A stretch of DNA of 64,000 bases from UBA2040 sp963977135 (lineage in GTDB: Bacteria; Bacteroidota; Bacteroidia; Flavobacteriales_D; Crocinitomicaceae), in assembly GCA_963977135.1 (NCBI GenBank), contig CAXBNN010000001.1, positions 124,001 through 188,000 on the forward strand, in the 5' to 3' direction. Positions 25,959 through 36,054 of this stretch are shown in pieces; the stretch's first letter is position 1; each line of letters opens with the position of its first letter. The notes beneath the pieces were generated by a model. That model was not told the origin of the DNA, ran no database searches, and saw only the letters and a list, made by a program, of their open reading frames with translations. The translations under genes and the position numbers were made by a program.

Positions 25959-27581
25959 ATGTTAACTGTAAACAATTTATCACTTCAATTTGGCAAACGT
26001 GTTTTGTTTGATGATGTGAATCTAAAATTCATTGAAGGAAACTGTTATGGCGTAATCGGTGCCAATGGTGCTGGTAAGTCAACATTTCTGAAAATTCTTA
26101 CTGGCGATCAAGATCCTACGAAAGGAGGCGTTTCATTGGAGCCAGGAAAACGTATGGCGGTTTTGTCACAAAATCACCAGGAATTTGATGAATACCAAGT
26201 TTTGCAGACCGTAATTATGGGTCACAAACGTCTATTTGAAATCATGCAAGAAAAAGATGCTTTGTACGCAAAACCTGATTTTTCTGATGCAGATGGAATG
26301 CGTACAGGCGAATTGGAAGCAGAATTTGCAGACTTAGAAGGTTGGAATGCAGAAACAGATGCAGCGACTTTACTTTCAAATTTAGGAATAGAAGAAGCTC
26401 GTCATTATAACTTAATGAGTGATGTGCCAAGTGAATTCAAAGTAAGAATTTTGTTGGCTCAAGCACTTTTCGGAAATCCAGATTTATTGATTCTCGATGA
26501 GCCTACCAATGACTTGGATTTAAAAACAATCGGTTGGTTAGAAGATTTCCTTTTGGATTTCAAGAATACAGTAATCGTTGTATCTCACGATAGACACTTT
26601 TTGGATACCGTTTGTACAAACATCTGTGATATTGACTATAGTAAAATCAATTTATACACAGGAAACTATACGTTCTGGTACGAATCGTCTCAATTAGCTG
26701 CACGCCAGCGTTCAGATAAAAACAAAAAAGCAGAGGACAAAAAGAAAGAGTTGCAAGACTTTATCGCACGTTTCTCAGCAAATGCTTCGAAATCTAAACA
26801 AGCCACCTCGCGTCGTAAGATGTTGGATAAGTTGGATTTGGACGAAATTCAACCATCTTCAAGACGTTATCCAGGAATCAACTTCAACATGGATAGAGAT
26901 CCTGGAAATCAGATTGTCACTATTGAAAATCTTTCAGCAAAACATGAAGGCGAGTGGTTATTCAAAGACTTGACTTTTACGATGAATAAAGGCGATAAAA
27001 TTGCTTTGATTTCTAAAAACTCTGTTGCTTTAACCGCTTTCTTCGAAATTTTAAATGGAAAGAGAAAACCAGAAACAGGAAATTTTGTTTTTGGAACGAC
27101 TATAACAACGGCTTATTTACCAAACGAGAATCATACTTTCTTTAAAGATAAATTAAGTCTTATCGATTGGTTGCGTCAATATGCACAAACGGATGAAGAG
27201 CGTGAAGAGGTCAATTTACGTGGATTCTTAGGTCGTATGTTGTTCTCAGGTGAAGAAGCTTTGAAAACAGCTAATGTTCTTTCAGGAGGTGAAAAAGTTC
27301 GTTGTATGTTGTCTCGAATGATGTTGGCTAAAGCGAATGTCTTGATGATGGACGAACCAACGAATCACTTGGATTTGGAGTCAATAACTGCTTTGAACAA
27401 CGGAATGAATGAATTTCCTGGTAATATGATTTTCACATCACATGATCACTTATTGACCAACACAGTTGCGAATCGTATTATCGAAATCACACCAAACGGT
27501 TTCATGGATAAAATGATGCCTTACGATGATTATTTGGTAGACGATAAAATTGCTCAGTTACAAGAAGAATTGTACGCTTAA
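25959..27581 (+). CDS. ABC-F family ATPase (YbiT-like)
   Basis: The 540 aa contain two ATP-binding cassettes and no membrane segment, the hallmark of ABC-F proteins that act on the ribosome. The first Walker A is GANGAGKST (near residue 36) with LILDEPTNDLDL (near 178). The second signature is LSGGEKVRC (near 445) with LMMDEPTNHLDLES. The second Walker A region (ISKNSVALTAFF, near 350) lacks the normal GxxGxGKS/T motif, as in the YbiT subgroup. A charged linker near 250-285 joins the cassettes. The role is translation factor or ribosome protection. Confidence 0.92.
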   Translation: MLTVNNLSLQFGKRVLFDDVNLKFIEGNCYGVIGANGAGKSTFLKILTGDQDPTKGGVSLEPGKRMAVLSQNHQEFDEYQVLQTVIMGHKRLFEIMQEKDALYAKPDFSDADGMRTGELEAEFADLEGWNAETDAATLLSNLGIEEARHYNLMSDVPSEFKVRILLAQALFGNPDLLILDEPTNDLDLKTIGWLEDFLLDFKNTVIVVSHDRHFLDTVCTNICDIDYSKINLYTGNYTFWYESSQLAARQRSDKNKKAEDKKKELQDFIARFSANASKSKQATSRRKMLDKLDLDEIQPSSRRYPGINFNMDRDPGNQIVTIENLSAKHEGEWLFKDLTFTMNKGDKIALISKNSVALTAFFEILNGKRKPETGNFVFGTTITTAYLPNENHTFFKDKLSLIDWLRQYAQTDEEREEVNLRGFLGRMLFSGEEALKTANVLSGGEKVRCMLSRMMLAKANVLMMDEPTNHLDLESITALNNGMNEFPGNMIFTSHDHLLTNTVANRIIEITPNGFMDKMMPYDDYLVDDKIAQLQEELYA

Positions 27582-27596
27582 AATTTATTTCAATTG

Positions 27597-28481
27597 ATGA
27601 ACGAGCCGAAACAACGTAGTTTTTTGTGGCAACACAAGCTCATTGGCTTTTTTAGAAATATCGATTTTCCGGGCTTTCGTAAACTTTCCCTTTTGCTTCC
27701 CAAATGGCTTTTGCCAAAAGTGGAAAAAGTAGGCGAAATAGTTTTGACCATTCCTTCAGGTTTCAAATTACAAATCAATCCTTCGAAGGATCAAGGAGTG
27801 GAACGAAGTCTTTTTGAAACAGGAATTTACGAGCGAGGCACTCTAGATTTTATCAAAAATCATTTGAACTCAGGTGACACTTTTGTGGATGTCGGGGCCA
27901 ACATTGGTTTAATGTCCATTTTTGCTCGGCAAGCAGTTGATTCAAATGGTCAAGTTTGGGCTTTTGAAGCCAATAGTAGCACTTTTACTATTCTTGAAAG
28001 GAATTTAGAATTAAATGATTTTGCAAACGTTCTATGTTTCGAATGTGGATTGGGAGCAAATAGAGAAACCAAACTCCTATACGACAATTGGGAAATCAAC
28101 CGTGGTGCGGCTTCAACTGTTGTTCAGGGAAAAGGAGCAAAGGCAATTGAAATTTCCATTCTTACTTTGGATGAAGTAGCCGAACAACAAGGCATAATTC
28201 CAACCATGATTAAAATTGATGTCGAAGGTATGGAAGAGGAAGTGCTGATTGGTGCAGAAAATATAATCCGACAACACCGACCAATTCTAATAGTTGAATT
28301 CTCTGAAGAAAGAGGAGACAATTCTAGAGAAAAAGTCTACAACAAAATTTTATCTTTAAGCGATTACGATATTTTTAAATTAAAAGGAAGTAAGGAACGT
28401 TCATCAAAACTATTGAAAATAAATAGTTTACACGATTTACCTATCGATGACAATGTTTTTTGCATCCCGAACAAAAAGTAA
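27597..28481 (+). CDS. FkbM family SAM-dependent methyltransferase
   Basis: The 294 aa include the SAM motif TFVDVGANIGLMSI (near residue 98) and the DVEGMEEEVLIGAENI segment (near 208), which together define FkbM methyltransferases. These often O-methylate sugars or other polymers. I use the ATG at 27597 instead of an in-frame TTG three bases earlier. The gene starts 15 bases after the ABC-F gene and ends four bases before the M61 peptidase gene, so the three may be co-transcribed. Confidence 0.88.
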   Translation: MNEPKQRSFLWQHKLIGFFRNIDFPGFRKLSLLLPKWLLPKVEKVGEIVLTIPSGFKLQINPSKDQGVERSLFETGIYERGTLDFIKNHLNSGDTFVDVGANIGLMSIFARQAVDSNGQVWAFEANSSTFTILERNLELNDFANVLCFECGLGANRETKLLYDNWEINRGAASTVVQGKGAKAIEISILTLDEVAEQQGIIPTMIKIDVEGMEEEVLIGAENIIRQHRPILIVEFSEERGDNSREKVYNKILSLSDYDIFKLKGSKERSSKLLKINSLHDLPIDDNVFCIPNKK

Positions 28482-28485
28482 GTAA

Positions 28486-30198
28486 ATGAAAGTTCAATAT
28501 ACGCTAAGTAGCGAACAAGCCAACCAACAATACATTCATATTGAAGCTGTTTTTCCAGTAAACGCAGATCAAACATTAGTTTATTTGCCAACATGGCGAC
28601 CAGGGAGATATGAATTAGGGAACTTTGCCAAAAATGTTAAGCATTTTCAAATTTTTGGTTCCGATAACAAACCTGTAAATTTCAAAAAAACACACAAAGC
28701 AGTTTGGGAAGCTGAAACTTCTGGGCAAAAAAGCATTCGTGTTGTTTACCAATATTATGCAAATGAGTTGAATGCAGGCAGTACTTTCTTGTCTCCAGAT
28801 CAGCTCTATGTCAACCCTGTAAACTGTTTCGTATTTACCGATGAAACAAAAAAGTTGCCAATCGAGGTTGATTTGAAAGTCCCTTCGAATTATGAAATTG
28901 CTTGTAATTTGAAATCTGAAGGTCACAAATTATTTGCGGATTCTTTCGATAAAGTTGCGGATTCACCATTTATTGCTTCAGCTACTCTAGAACATGACAG
29001 CTATGTCGTTGGGGTTACTACTTACCATTTGTGGTTTCAAGGATTATTGAAAATAGATTGGGAACGAGTAAAGAAAGATTTCATTGCGTTCACTGAGAAG
29101 CAAGTAGAGAAGTTTTTAGAATTTCCAGTTAAGGATTATCATTTCCTTTTTCAAATTACGCCATACAAAGCTTATCATGGTGTAGAACATTGTGCCTCTA
29201 CTGTAATCCTGTTAGGACCAAGTTATGCGGTTTTTGGTGACTACTATTCAGAATTGTTAGGTGTTTCTTCGCATGAATTGTATCACACGTGGAATGTTAA
29301 AGCAATCCGGCCAATTGAAATGTTTCCGTATGATTTTAAGGAAGAGAATTTCTCTGAGTTGGGTTATATCTGCGAAGGCGTAACAACCTACATGGGCGAT
29401 TTATTCTTATTGAAATCCAAAGTATTCAATCTTGAACAATACAAAAAAGAGTTCAACGCTCAATTGCAAAAGCATTTCGACAATCAGGGTAGATTCAACT
29501 ATTCGGTTGCTGAGTCATCTTTTGATACTTGGTTAGACGGATATTTACCTGGCGCTCCGGGACGAAAAGTTTCTATTTATACGGAAGGTTGCCTTTTGGC
29601 TTTTGTCACAGATATTCGAATTAGAAAAGCTACTGACAACAAATACGGACTTGATCATTTAATGAAGCGTTTATACTTTGATTATGCGCTACAGAATAAA
29701 GGTGTATCAGAAGAGGATTATATAGCAGAATTGAAAAACCTTACTGGTGAAGATTGGTCAGAACTTTTCAATGACTATTTCCACGGGACAAAAGCATACG
29801 AAGTTATTCTCTCTGATGCTCTCGATTATATTGGAATGGAATTAATTCACGAGCCTTCAAAAAGTTATAGCGAAGCGAATTTGGGAATAAAAACCATAGC
29901 GAATGGCCAGAATTTTAGTATTCAATCCCTTTTTCCGGGAAGCACAGCTGATATGGGTGGAATAATGCTAGAAGATGAGATCTTAGCGGTAAACGGTTAT
30001 GCTTGTCAAGGCGAACTTGACAAATGGTTAGAATTGCACGATGATGAGCAAAAACGCTTGTTGATTCAGCGAAAAGGTAAAGTCATGGAAATTGCTCTTC
30101 CAGAGTTGCAAAGAACTTTCTTCAATATCTATAGTATTCAGGAATTGAAAAGTCAGTCAAACAGTCAGAAAAAAGCTCTAGAAGCTTGGATGAAATAG
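28486..30198 (+). CDS. M61 family metallopeptidase with C-terminal PDZ domain
   Basis: The 570 aa comprise an N-terminal beta domain, a thermolysin-like catalytic domain and a PDZ-like domain (about 470-550). The zinc site HELYH lies near residue 264, within SSHELYHTWNVKAIRP, and the third ligand is likely the glutamate in YICEGVTTYMGD. M61 members are glycyl aminopeptidases or related enzymes. No signal peptide is visible, so it appears cytoplasmic. Confidence 0.92.
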   Translation: MKVQYTLSSEQANQQYIHIEAVFPVNADQTLVYLPTWRPGRYELGNFAKNVKHFQIFGSDNKPVNFKKTHKAVWEAETSGQKSIRVVYQYYANELNAGSTFLSPDQLYVNPVNCFVFTDETKKLPIEVDLKVPSNYEIACNLKSEGHKLFADSFDKVADSPFIASATLEHDSYVVGVTTYHLWFQGLLKIDWERVKKDFIAFTEKQVEKFLEFPVKDYHFLFQITPYKAYHGVEHCASTVILLGPSYAVFGDYYSELLGVSSHELYHTWNVKAIRPIEMFPYDFKEENFSELGYICEGVTTYMGDLFLLKSKVFNLEQYKKEFNAQLQKHFDNQGRFNYSVAESSFDTWLDGYLPGAPGRKVSIYTEGCLLAFVTDIRIRKATDNKYGLDHLMKRLYFDYALQNKGVSEEDYIAELKNLTGEDWSELFNDYFHGTKAYEVILSDALDYIGMELIHEPSKSYSEANLGIKTIANGQNFSIQSLFPGSTADMGGIMLEDEILAVNGYACQGELDKWLELHDDEQKRLLIQRKGKVMEIALPELQRTFFNIYSIQELKSQSNSQKKALEAWMK

Positions 30199-30205
30199 TA
30201 CCGGT

Positions 30206-30275
30206 CTTCGACTCCGCTCAGACCTCGGGGATACAATGCAAATAGATAAAATACCATGACTCAGCGAAGTCGAAG
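30206..30275. repeat. CTTCGACTCCGCTCAG-type inverted repeat between convergent genes
   Basis: The arms 30206-30221 and 30260-30275 are reverse complements at 14 of 16 positions. The element fills the gap between the M61 gene and the convergent gene at 30288, where it could act as a two-way terminator. The same core occurs at 22292 and 50938. Confidence 0.75.
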
Positions 30276-30287
30276 GCAATCGCAATT

Positions 30288-30752
30288 TTATTTATTTATT
30301 TCACGAACAACAATCTCTTTTACATGAAAGTCCTCCATAACTGTAGGATTTTCCATGTTTAGAAACTTACTAAAGATTCGTAATCGAAAATCATTTAAAT
30401 CACCACATTCACCAGCAATAGACTGTTTTGGTGCAAGTTTAATAGATTGGCTCATTTCTGCCATTCCACCCTCGCAATTGTAGCATTTGTCGCCGTATGT
30501 AACGTCGTATTGCCAATCAACATAAACCAATTTATCGGTTGTATTGGTAAACCTCAAATACACTTCTTCATTGTCTATTCCATCAGCCGGAATTTCGCAC
30601 TGTGCTTTTTTGAAATGAATGGTAATTCCTTGACCAGAGTACAATTGTTCCCAAGCGTTGTCAACACCTTTGATTTGACCAAAGGAAGTTGAGGAAACAA
30701 GAAGCGCAAATAAGAAAGAGAAAAAAGAAAAATGGGTTCCTAATTTTTTCAT
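30288..30752 (-). CDS. secreted protein of unknown function, 154 aa
   Basis: The signal peptide spans about residues 1-25 and ends in STSFGQ. The mature part is beta-rich and contains a CYNC pair (near 93-96) plus two other cysteines. It reads like an immunoglobulin-like domain (EVYLRFTNTTDKLVYVDWQY). No family is recognised. The gene lies 145 bases downstream of the receptor gene on the same strand. Confidence 0.75.
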   Translation of the reverse strand: MKKLGTHFSFFSFLFALLVSSTSFGQIKGVDNAWEQLYSGQGITIHFKKAQCEIPADGIDNEEVYLRFTNTTDKLVYVDWQYDVTYGDKCYNCEGGMAEMSQSIKLAPKQSIAGECGDLNDFRLRIFSKFLNMENPTVMEDFHVKEIVVREINK

Positions 30753-30897
30753 TTTTGGAGAATTATCTAGTTTGAGTGTAAATTTACAATTTTTGAATTA
30801 AGAATAATTTGCCGCGCAAAGTAGTTTTGCACAGTTCATCCTTAAGTTCTATAATGACGACCTTAAAATCAATTAGTTGCCTTTCGCGGAACTTTAA

Positions 30898-33240
30898 CTA
30901 GAATTTATAGCTAATTCCTAAACTTGGAAGTACAGGGAATTGATAAATAGTTTCTCCAGAAACACGGTTAACATAGAATATATTCTTTCTATCGTATACG
31001 TTAGTTACACTTGCAATAATTTCAATCACGTCTTTGTTTTTGAAATTGAATTGTTTCTTAACAGTAATATCAAGTCTGTGATAAGTCGGAAGACGTTCAG
31101 AATTTAATTCACCCAATTTTGTTGTAATAGTTTGTGGGTTGTTGTTCAAGAAATCAGTGGTTACACCGCCAGAGAATGATTCTCCTTGATAAAATGCTGC
31201 AGTTGGTGTAAATGGTAAGCCAGATCCTAAATTCCATCGAATGCTTATTTCAAGTTCTTTCTTCTTACCAACAATATACGTTCCAACTAAATTGATGTTG
31301 TGACGACGGTCGAACACAGGAAAGTATTCTTTAACTCCATCCCAACGCAATGATTTTCCAAAAGAGTAAACTCCCCACAAGAAAAGTCTTTCTTGACTGT
31401 ATTTCAATAAAAGATCGACACCGTAACTAGCACCTGACTCAATCAAGAAATCTTTCTTCAAGATATCTGGAATTGATGCATTTGTCGCATTGTCCTCGTA
31501 TTGTTTGTTGACATTAATGTTGCTCAATTGAGGGAAATATTTGTAATATCCTTCAATGTTAGCTGACCACTTTTTTGTAATATCAATTTCTGTTCCTACA
31601 ATCGCATGCCAACTGTATTGAATGCCATTTTTTACATCGACGGTTTTTCCATATTGGTTGGTGAACTGAGATTGAACATTAGAGGGTGCAGAAAGCAAGC
31701 CATTGAATAAGTTAACTACGTCCTTGTCGGATGAAGCGGAGGTAAAGTTCTGTGAGTAACGACCACCAGAGAATTTTAATCTAAATTTCTCATTTACATT
31801 GTATTTTGCACCGAAACGTGGTTCAAGGGAAATAGTATTCAAAGTAGCATAGGCTTGAACTCTAAGGCTTGGTTGAACAACCCATCGGTTTTTAATCAAT
31901 CTATAACTTACGTATGCAGATATTTCTGTATTGAAACCTTCAAGTCTAATTTCTTGTAAAGCCTCATTTGAGGTTTGAAAATCTGTTGTAAAACCACCTA
32001 TGTTGATACCGTAGTTGAATTCACTTTCTTTACGCATGAAATACGTAAAGTCGAAACCTAAATCAAAACCACCAATAGAACTAAAACGTTGTGGAGCTCC
32101 AACTTCGTTAAACGTAGTTTTGTAATTTGATCCATTAACGTGGCCACGAATAAATATGGGAGAACTACTCGGTACAAGAATAAAATTAATTCCACCTCCT
32201 GTAGCACGCCAATCTATATCGGCAATGCCAGGATAGTATACGCTATCACGATTGTGAAAGGCGAAAACACTAAATTTTGATCCTCCATCAGCGTTAATGG
32301 TTATTTTTCCATAACCATCTGTAAAGTTGAATGGTAAGCCATTTCCGTCATTTACGCGAGGGTAAAGCGATTTAGATGAGTAATCCAATAAACTTTTTTT
32401 CGCTGAGAAAATGTACGATGCCTTGCTCGGTGAACCATCTTTTGGTTTCGAGAATGGTCCCTCCAAAACAGCTTTTGCTAAGAATGGAGATACAGAAAGT
32501 TTACCTCCAAAGTTTTTTCTATTACCATCACGGTAGGTAATGTCCATCACAGAAGAAATTCTTCCCCCGAACTTAGCGTCAAATCCACCAGTATATACGT
32601 CAGCATTTTTAATCAATTCTGTTTCAAAAACAGAGAAGAAACCAATAGAGTGGAATGGACTATATATGGTCATACCATCCAAAAGGATTTTATTCTGTAT
32701 AGGAGTGCCACCCCGAACATATAATTGACCGCCTTGGTCACCTGTTGTAATAACACCAGGAGTAACACTCAATGCGCCAACAATGTCATTTTCCGCTCCC
32801 ATACTAGGAATTCGCTCTAAACCTTTTTTGTCGAGTTTTATTTGAGAAATTAATACTTCGGTTTTCTTTTGTTTGCTTTCGGCAGATACATTGACTTCGT
32901 CAATTTCTTTAATTGATTCATCTTTCGCCAATTCATATTTCAGGTTCAGAATGCCCTCCGCCTGATCAACCACAATTTTCTCCTCTATTTTCTTGAATGT
33001 ATAATTTTCAATGATTAGAAGGTAAGTACCTTGGTTCAATTTTGGCATACTGAAGAAGCCATTAACATCCGTAATTGCTCCAGTAACAGTCGACCCATCG
33101 CTTTCTTTAGCAAGTTTCACTTTTTCAAATGGAGCGGGTTCTCCTGTACTTTTAAGGTAAATGAATCCTCGAATATTGTAATCTTGAGCGAAAAGAATTC
33201 CAGTAAAGAAAATTGAAATAAGGGCAAGAAATATCTTCAT
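30898..33240 (-). CDS. TonB-dependent receptor with carboxypeptidase-like N-terminal domain
   Basis: I use the ATG at 33240, which gives the signal peptide MKIFLALISIFFTGILFAQ, rather than a TTG three codons earlier. The 780 aa comprise a carboxypeptidase-regulatory-like domain (about 20-105), a plug domain (about 120-240) with LYVRGGTPIQNKILLDGM and YTGGFDAKFGGRISSV, and an outer-membrane barrel to the C-terminal FPVLPSLGISYKF. The C-terminal aromatic residue is typical of barrel insertion signals. No SusD-like partner is nearby, so the imported ligand is unknown. Confidence 0.92.
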   Translation of the reverse strand: MKIFLALISIFFTGILFAQDYNIRGFIYLKSTGEPAPFEKVKLAKESDGSTVTGAITDVNGFFSMPKLNQGTYLLIIENYTFKKIEEKIVVDQAEGILNLKYELAKDESIKEIDEVNVSAESKQKKTEVLISQIKLDKKGLERIPSMGAENDIVGALSVTPGVITTGDQGGQLYVRGGTPIQNKILLDGMTIYSPFHSIGFFSVFETELIKNADVYTGGFDAKFGGRISSVMDITYRDGNRKNFGGKLSVSPFLAKAVLEGPFSKPKDGSPSKASYIFSAKKSLLDYSSKSLYPRVNDGNGLPFNFTDGYGKITINADGGSKFSVFAFHNRDSVYYPGIADIDWRATGGGINFILVPSSSPIFIRGHVNGSNYKTTFNEVGAPQRFSSIGGFDLGFDFTYFMRKESEFNYGINIGGFTTDFQTSNEALQEIRLEGFNTEISAYVSYRLIKNRWVVQPSLRVQAYATLNTISLEPRFGAKYNVNEKFRLKFSGGRYSQNFTSASSDKDVVNLFNGLLSAPSNVQSQFTNQYGKTVDVKNGIQYSWHAIVGTEIDITKKWSANIEGYYKYFPQLSNINVNKQYEDNATNASIPDILKKDFLIESGASYGVDLLLKYSQERLFLWGVYSFGKSLRWDGVKEYFPVFDRRHNINLVGTYIVGKKKELEISIRWNLGSGLPFTPTAAFYQGESFSGGVTTDFLNNNPQTITTKLGELNSERLPTYHRLDITVKKQFNFKNKDVIEIIASVTNVYDRKNIFYVNRVSGETIYQFPVLPSLGISYKF

Positions 33241-33368
33241 TTTAAACAATTGGTTAACAGATGTTGGCTTTGAGAATGCGAATATAAGCTTTTCGTCAGG
33301 TATTTAATAGCCCTATGCATGAAAAGATTGTAAGCGGTAGGAGTCCTTTATTTATCGGTAAATTGGGT

Positions 33369-34163
33369 TTATTTTTTGGTTGGCTTTCGTAGTTCCAATT
33401 TAGCTCTATCCCAATAAACATCTAGTTGTTCTAGGTTTAAATCACTGATATTCAAGCCTTCTTCGAGAATGTACTTTTCCATTAATTGAAAACGCGTCAA
33501 GAATTTTGTATTTGTTTTTGCCAAAGCATCTTCCGGGTTGATGTCCACGAAACGTGAATAATTGATCAAAGAAAAAAGCAAATCTCCGAATTCTTCCTCC
33601 ATTTTATCCGAATTTGTCTCGGCTTCAACTTCAAATTCTTGCAGTTCTTCTTTCACTTTTGCCCAAACATCCTTTTTATCCGACCATTCAAAACCAATTC
33701 CTTTTGCTTTTTCTTGAATACGCATTGCTTTTACCATTGCTGGCAATGATTTGGGAACACCCTCCAAAACTGATTTCTTACCCTCTTTGAGTTTAAGCTT
33801 TTCCCAGTTTCTTTTAACTTCTTCTTCATCTTGAACCTCCACATCGCCATAGATATGCGGGTGGCGATATACTAATTTATCGCAAATTTTGTCGAGAACG
33901 GTTGTAATGTCAAAAAGCTTTTGTTCGCTCCCAATTTTGGAATAGAACACCAAATGGAGAAACAAATCACCTATTTCACCTTCTAAAGAGGTCCAATCTT
34001 CTTCAAGAATAGCATCGGTTAATTCATAGCTTTCTTCAATGGTTAAATGACGAAGTGAAGCGAATGTTTGTTTTTGATCCCATGGACATTTTTCACGTAA
34101 ATCGTCCATAATATTGAGTAAACGCTCAAAAGCAACAAGTCTTTGGTCCATTCTTTTTTTCAT
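33369..34163 (-). CDS. mazG: nucleoside triphosphate pyrophosphohydrolase MazG
   Basis: MazG hydrolyses (d)NTPs to NMP and pyrophosphate. The 264 aa contain two MazG domains. The first has the metal-binding residues in LTIEESYELTDAI and EGEIGDLFLHLVFY. The second has KEELQEFEVE with EEFGDLLFSLINYSR. The conserved CPWDQKQTFASLRH segment lies near residues 20-33. The gene is divergent from the PagL-like gene, with 49 bases between the starts. Confidence 0.95.
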   Translation of the reverse strand: MKKRMDQRLVAFERLLNIMDDLREKCPWDQKQTFASLRHLTIEESYELTDAILEEDWTSLEGEIGDLFLHLVFYSKIGSEQKLFDITTVLDKICDKLVYRHPHIYGDVEVQDEEEVKRNWEKLKLKEGKKSVLEGVPKSLPAMVKAMRIQEKAKGIGFEWSDKKDVWAKVKEELQEFEVEAETNSDKMEEEFGDLLFSLINYSRFVDINPEDALAKTNTKFLTRFQLMEKYILEEGLNISDLNLEQLDVYWDRAKLELRKPTKK

Positions 34164-34200
34164 AAAATTACTTTTTCTTCTCGTTAAAACCAGAATAATC

Positions 34201-34208
34201 TATTTTTG
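34201..34208 (+). promoter_or_regulatory. predicted -7 box, TATTTTTG, four bases before an ATG
   Basis: This exact TAnnTTTG match ends four bases before the ATG at 34213. It implies a leaderless or almost leaderless mRNA and supports that start over the longer reading from 34114. Confidence 0.55.
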
Positions 34209-34212
34209 CGCT

Positions 34213-35295
34213 ATGGTTCAATGGAAATTACTCTTGTCGTTTTTGCTTTTTGTCAGTGTACAAGTACATTGCCAAAATGAATGGGGAGTAGAGGGTAAAT
34301 TTAAAAATGGGTATTTAGCGCCTCACAGGGCTATCATGGATCATTTGCCAAATGAACGTGTTTTTGGTGGAGAGTTATCATTCTATGTCGAGCTTTCGGA
34401 CACCAATTCTTGGGCAGATTTTTACAAGAAACCTAGAATTGGGATTACGGGATTTTTTAGTCAGACAGGAAACGCGGCTATTTTAGGTCATGTTTTTGGC
34501 GCTTATGCTTTCGGTGAATTGCCATTTTTTCACACAAAACATTTCGCTTTGAATGCTAGAGTAGGGACAGGAGTATCCTATGTTACTAAGGTTTTTGATC
34601 AAATAGATAATCCAAAAAATAATGCTATATCATCACATTTGAATGGTACTGTAGTTCTAGGAATGAACTTGCGTTATGAAAAGGAACGAAACAGTTTTTC
34701 TTTGGGTGCGGAGATGTCTCATTTTTCTAATGGCTCAGCCAAGCTTCCCAATTTAGGGTTGAATTATCCTCTTTTAAGCATTTCGTATGGTCGTATTGTT
34801 GGTGAACTGAAACCGAGAATAAAAGAAAAAGTTGTAACGCAAAGTGGTTTTCCATGGCAATTAGGTGTAAATGGAATTCTTTCGTGGAAGGAAGTTTTCC
34901 CTACTAATGGTAAAAAATATCCGATTTATGGATTGAATGTATTTACTCGAAAAATATTTAGTCCAAAATTTGGAGTTGAAGTGGCGCTGGATGGGATATA
35001 CAAGACAACGATTAAAGATTATTTGCCAGAATTTAAGAAATCTGCAATGGATGAATTCCAAGTTGGACTTTTTGCTGGGTATGTTTTGTCCTTCGACAGA
35101 TTGACTACCTTAGTAGGAATGGGAGGTTACCTTCGAGATAAATATTTACCAGAGGATAGATATTATCATCGATTGGGAATTCGTTATCAATTCAAGTCAA
35201 ATCTGCAACTAGGTTGGACTTTGAAAGCGAATTGGGGTAAAGCAGATTATTGGGAATGGAGTATTGGGTATGTATTTAATCGCAAGAAGAAATGA
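34213..35295 (+). CDS. acyloxyacyl hydrolase, PagL-like lipid A deacylase
   Basis: A signal peptide (MVQWKLLLSFLLFVSVQVHC) precedes an outer-membrane barrel of 360 aa in total. The segment MSHFSNGSAKLPNLGLNYP matches the PagL active site, with catalytic His and Ser in the form HxSNG and the PNxGxN motif behind it. PagL removes the 3-O acyl chain of lipid A in the outer membrane. The C-terminal 160 residues exceed ordinary PagL and look like additional strands. The stop overlaps the next start (ATGA), so it is coupled to the GIN-domain gene. Confidence 0.85.
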   Translation: MVQWKLLLSFLLFVSVQVHCQNEWGVEGKFKNGYLAPHRAIMDHLPNERVFGGELSFYVELSDTNSWADFYKKPRIGITGFFSQTGNAAILGHVFGAYAFGELPFFHTKHFALNARVGTGVSYVTKVFDQIDNPKNNAISSHLNGTVVLGMNLRYEKERNSFSLGAEMSHFSNGSAKLPNLGLNYPLLSISYGRIVGELKPRIKEKVVTQSGFPWQLGVNGILSWKEVFPTNGKKYPIYGLNVFTRKIFSPKFGVEVALDGIYKTTIKDYLPEFKKSAMDEFQVGLFAGYVLSFDRLTTLVGMGGYLRDKYLPEDRYYHRLGIRYQFKSNLQLGWTLKANWGKADYWEWSIGYVFNRKKK

Positions 35296-36023
35296 AATGG
35301 GTATTAATTCTTCTTGTTTTGATTACGGCTTGCAAAAAAGCTGAAGATCGAAAATGTTGGAAATTCCACGGAGATCAAATTGAAAAAAGAGTTGAGCTGG
35401 AAAGCTTTAAGACTTTAGAAATCAATCCGTACGTTATCGTGAATTTGGTGCAGGATACAATCAATTTTTGCAAACTTTCTGGTGGCGAAAATGTGGTTAA
35501 CCTAATAAAAACAGATGTATCCAACGGTATTTTAGTGCTGAAAAATGAGAACAAATGTAGTTTTCTGCGCAGTGCTAAAAAGAAGATTACAGCGGAGATT
35601 CATTTCGTTTCAATGGGAAATATTATCTATCAAGGGTCGGAGAATGTAAAAACTATAGGTCCAATTACCTTGCAAAACTTCGCTGTCAACTTAAAAGAAA
35701 CTTCTGGAACTCTGGATTTGGAACTAAATACAATAAATCTTTCCGTAACCGCAGAGCCTTCTTTTGCAAACTTTATCTTAAAAGGTTATACAAAGACTGC
35801 TATTCTTGGCGTTAAAGGCAATGCATACTGCGATACAAGAGATTTACTGGTGCAAGACAAAATAGTAATCAATAGCAGATCTGTAGGCGATTGTTACATT
35901 AATGGTTCAACAGCACATTTGAAATGCGAAACGAATGGTTCAGGGAACGTTTATTACACAAATACACCTGGTTGGATAGAATGGAATGATTATGCAACAG
36001 GGAAACTTTTGCAGGCACCGTGA
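35292..36023 (+). CDS. GIN domain (DUF2807) lipoprotein
   Basis: A short signal ends in the lipobox LITAC (cysteine near residue 14). The rest is a repetitive beta-solenoid-like chain with the pattern of the head GIN domain: FKTLEINPYVIVNLVQDT, HFVSMGNIIYQGS, and a final CETNGSGNVYY. The domain is common in Bacteroidetes envelopes, but its role is not defined. The four-base overlap with the PagL-like gene suggests shared expression. Confidence 0.82.
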   Translation: MKWVLILLVLITACKKAEDRKCWKFHGDQIEKRVELESFKTLEINPYVIVNLVQDTINFCKLSGGENVVNLIKTDVSNGILVLKNENKCSFLRSAKKKITAEIHFVSMGNIIYQGSENVKTIGPITLQNFAVNLKETSGTLDLELNTINLSVTAEPSFANFILKGYTKTAILGVKGNAYCDTRDLLVQDKIVINSRSVGDCYINGSTAHLKCETNGSGNVYYTNTPGWIEWNDYATGKLLQAP

Positions 36024-36054
36024 AAAGAATTAACTTTGTACAAAAATTAAAGAA

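Noticed and set aside
25959..27581. ABC transporter call for the two-cassette ATPase
   Set aside because: There are no membrane segments or adjacent permease genes, and the linker is typical of ABC-F proteins.
34114..34212. Longer N-terminus of the PagL-like protein
   Set aside because: It would put the signal peptide inside the chain, overlaps mazG on the other strand, and includes the promoter box at 34201-34208.
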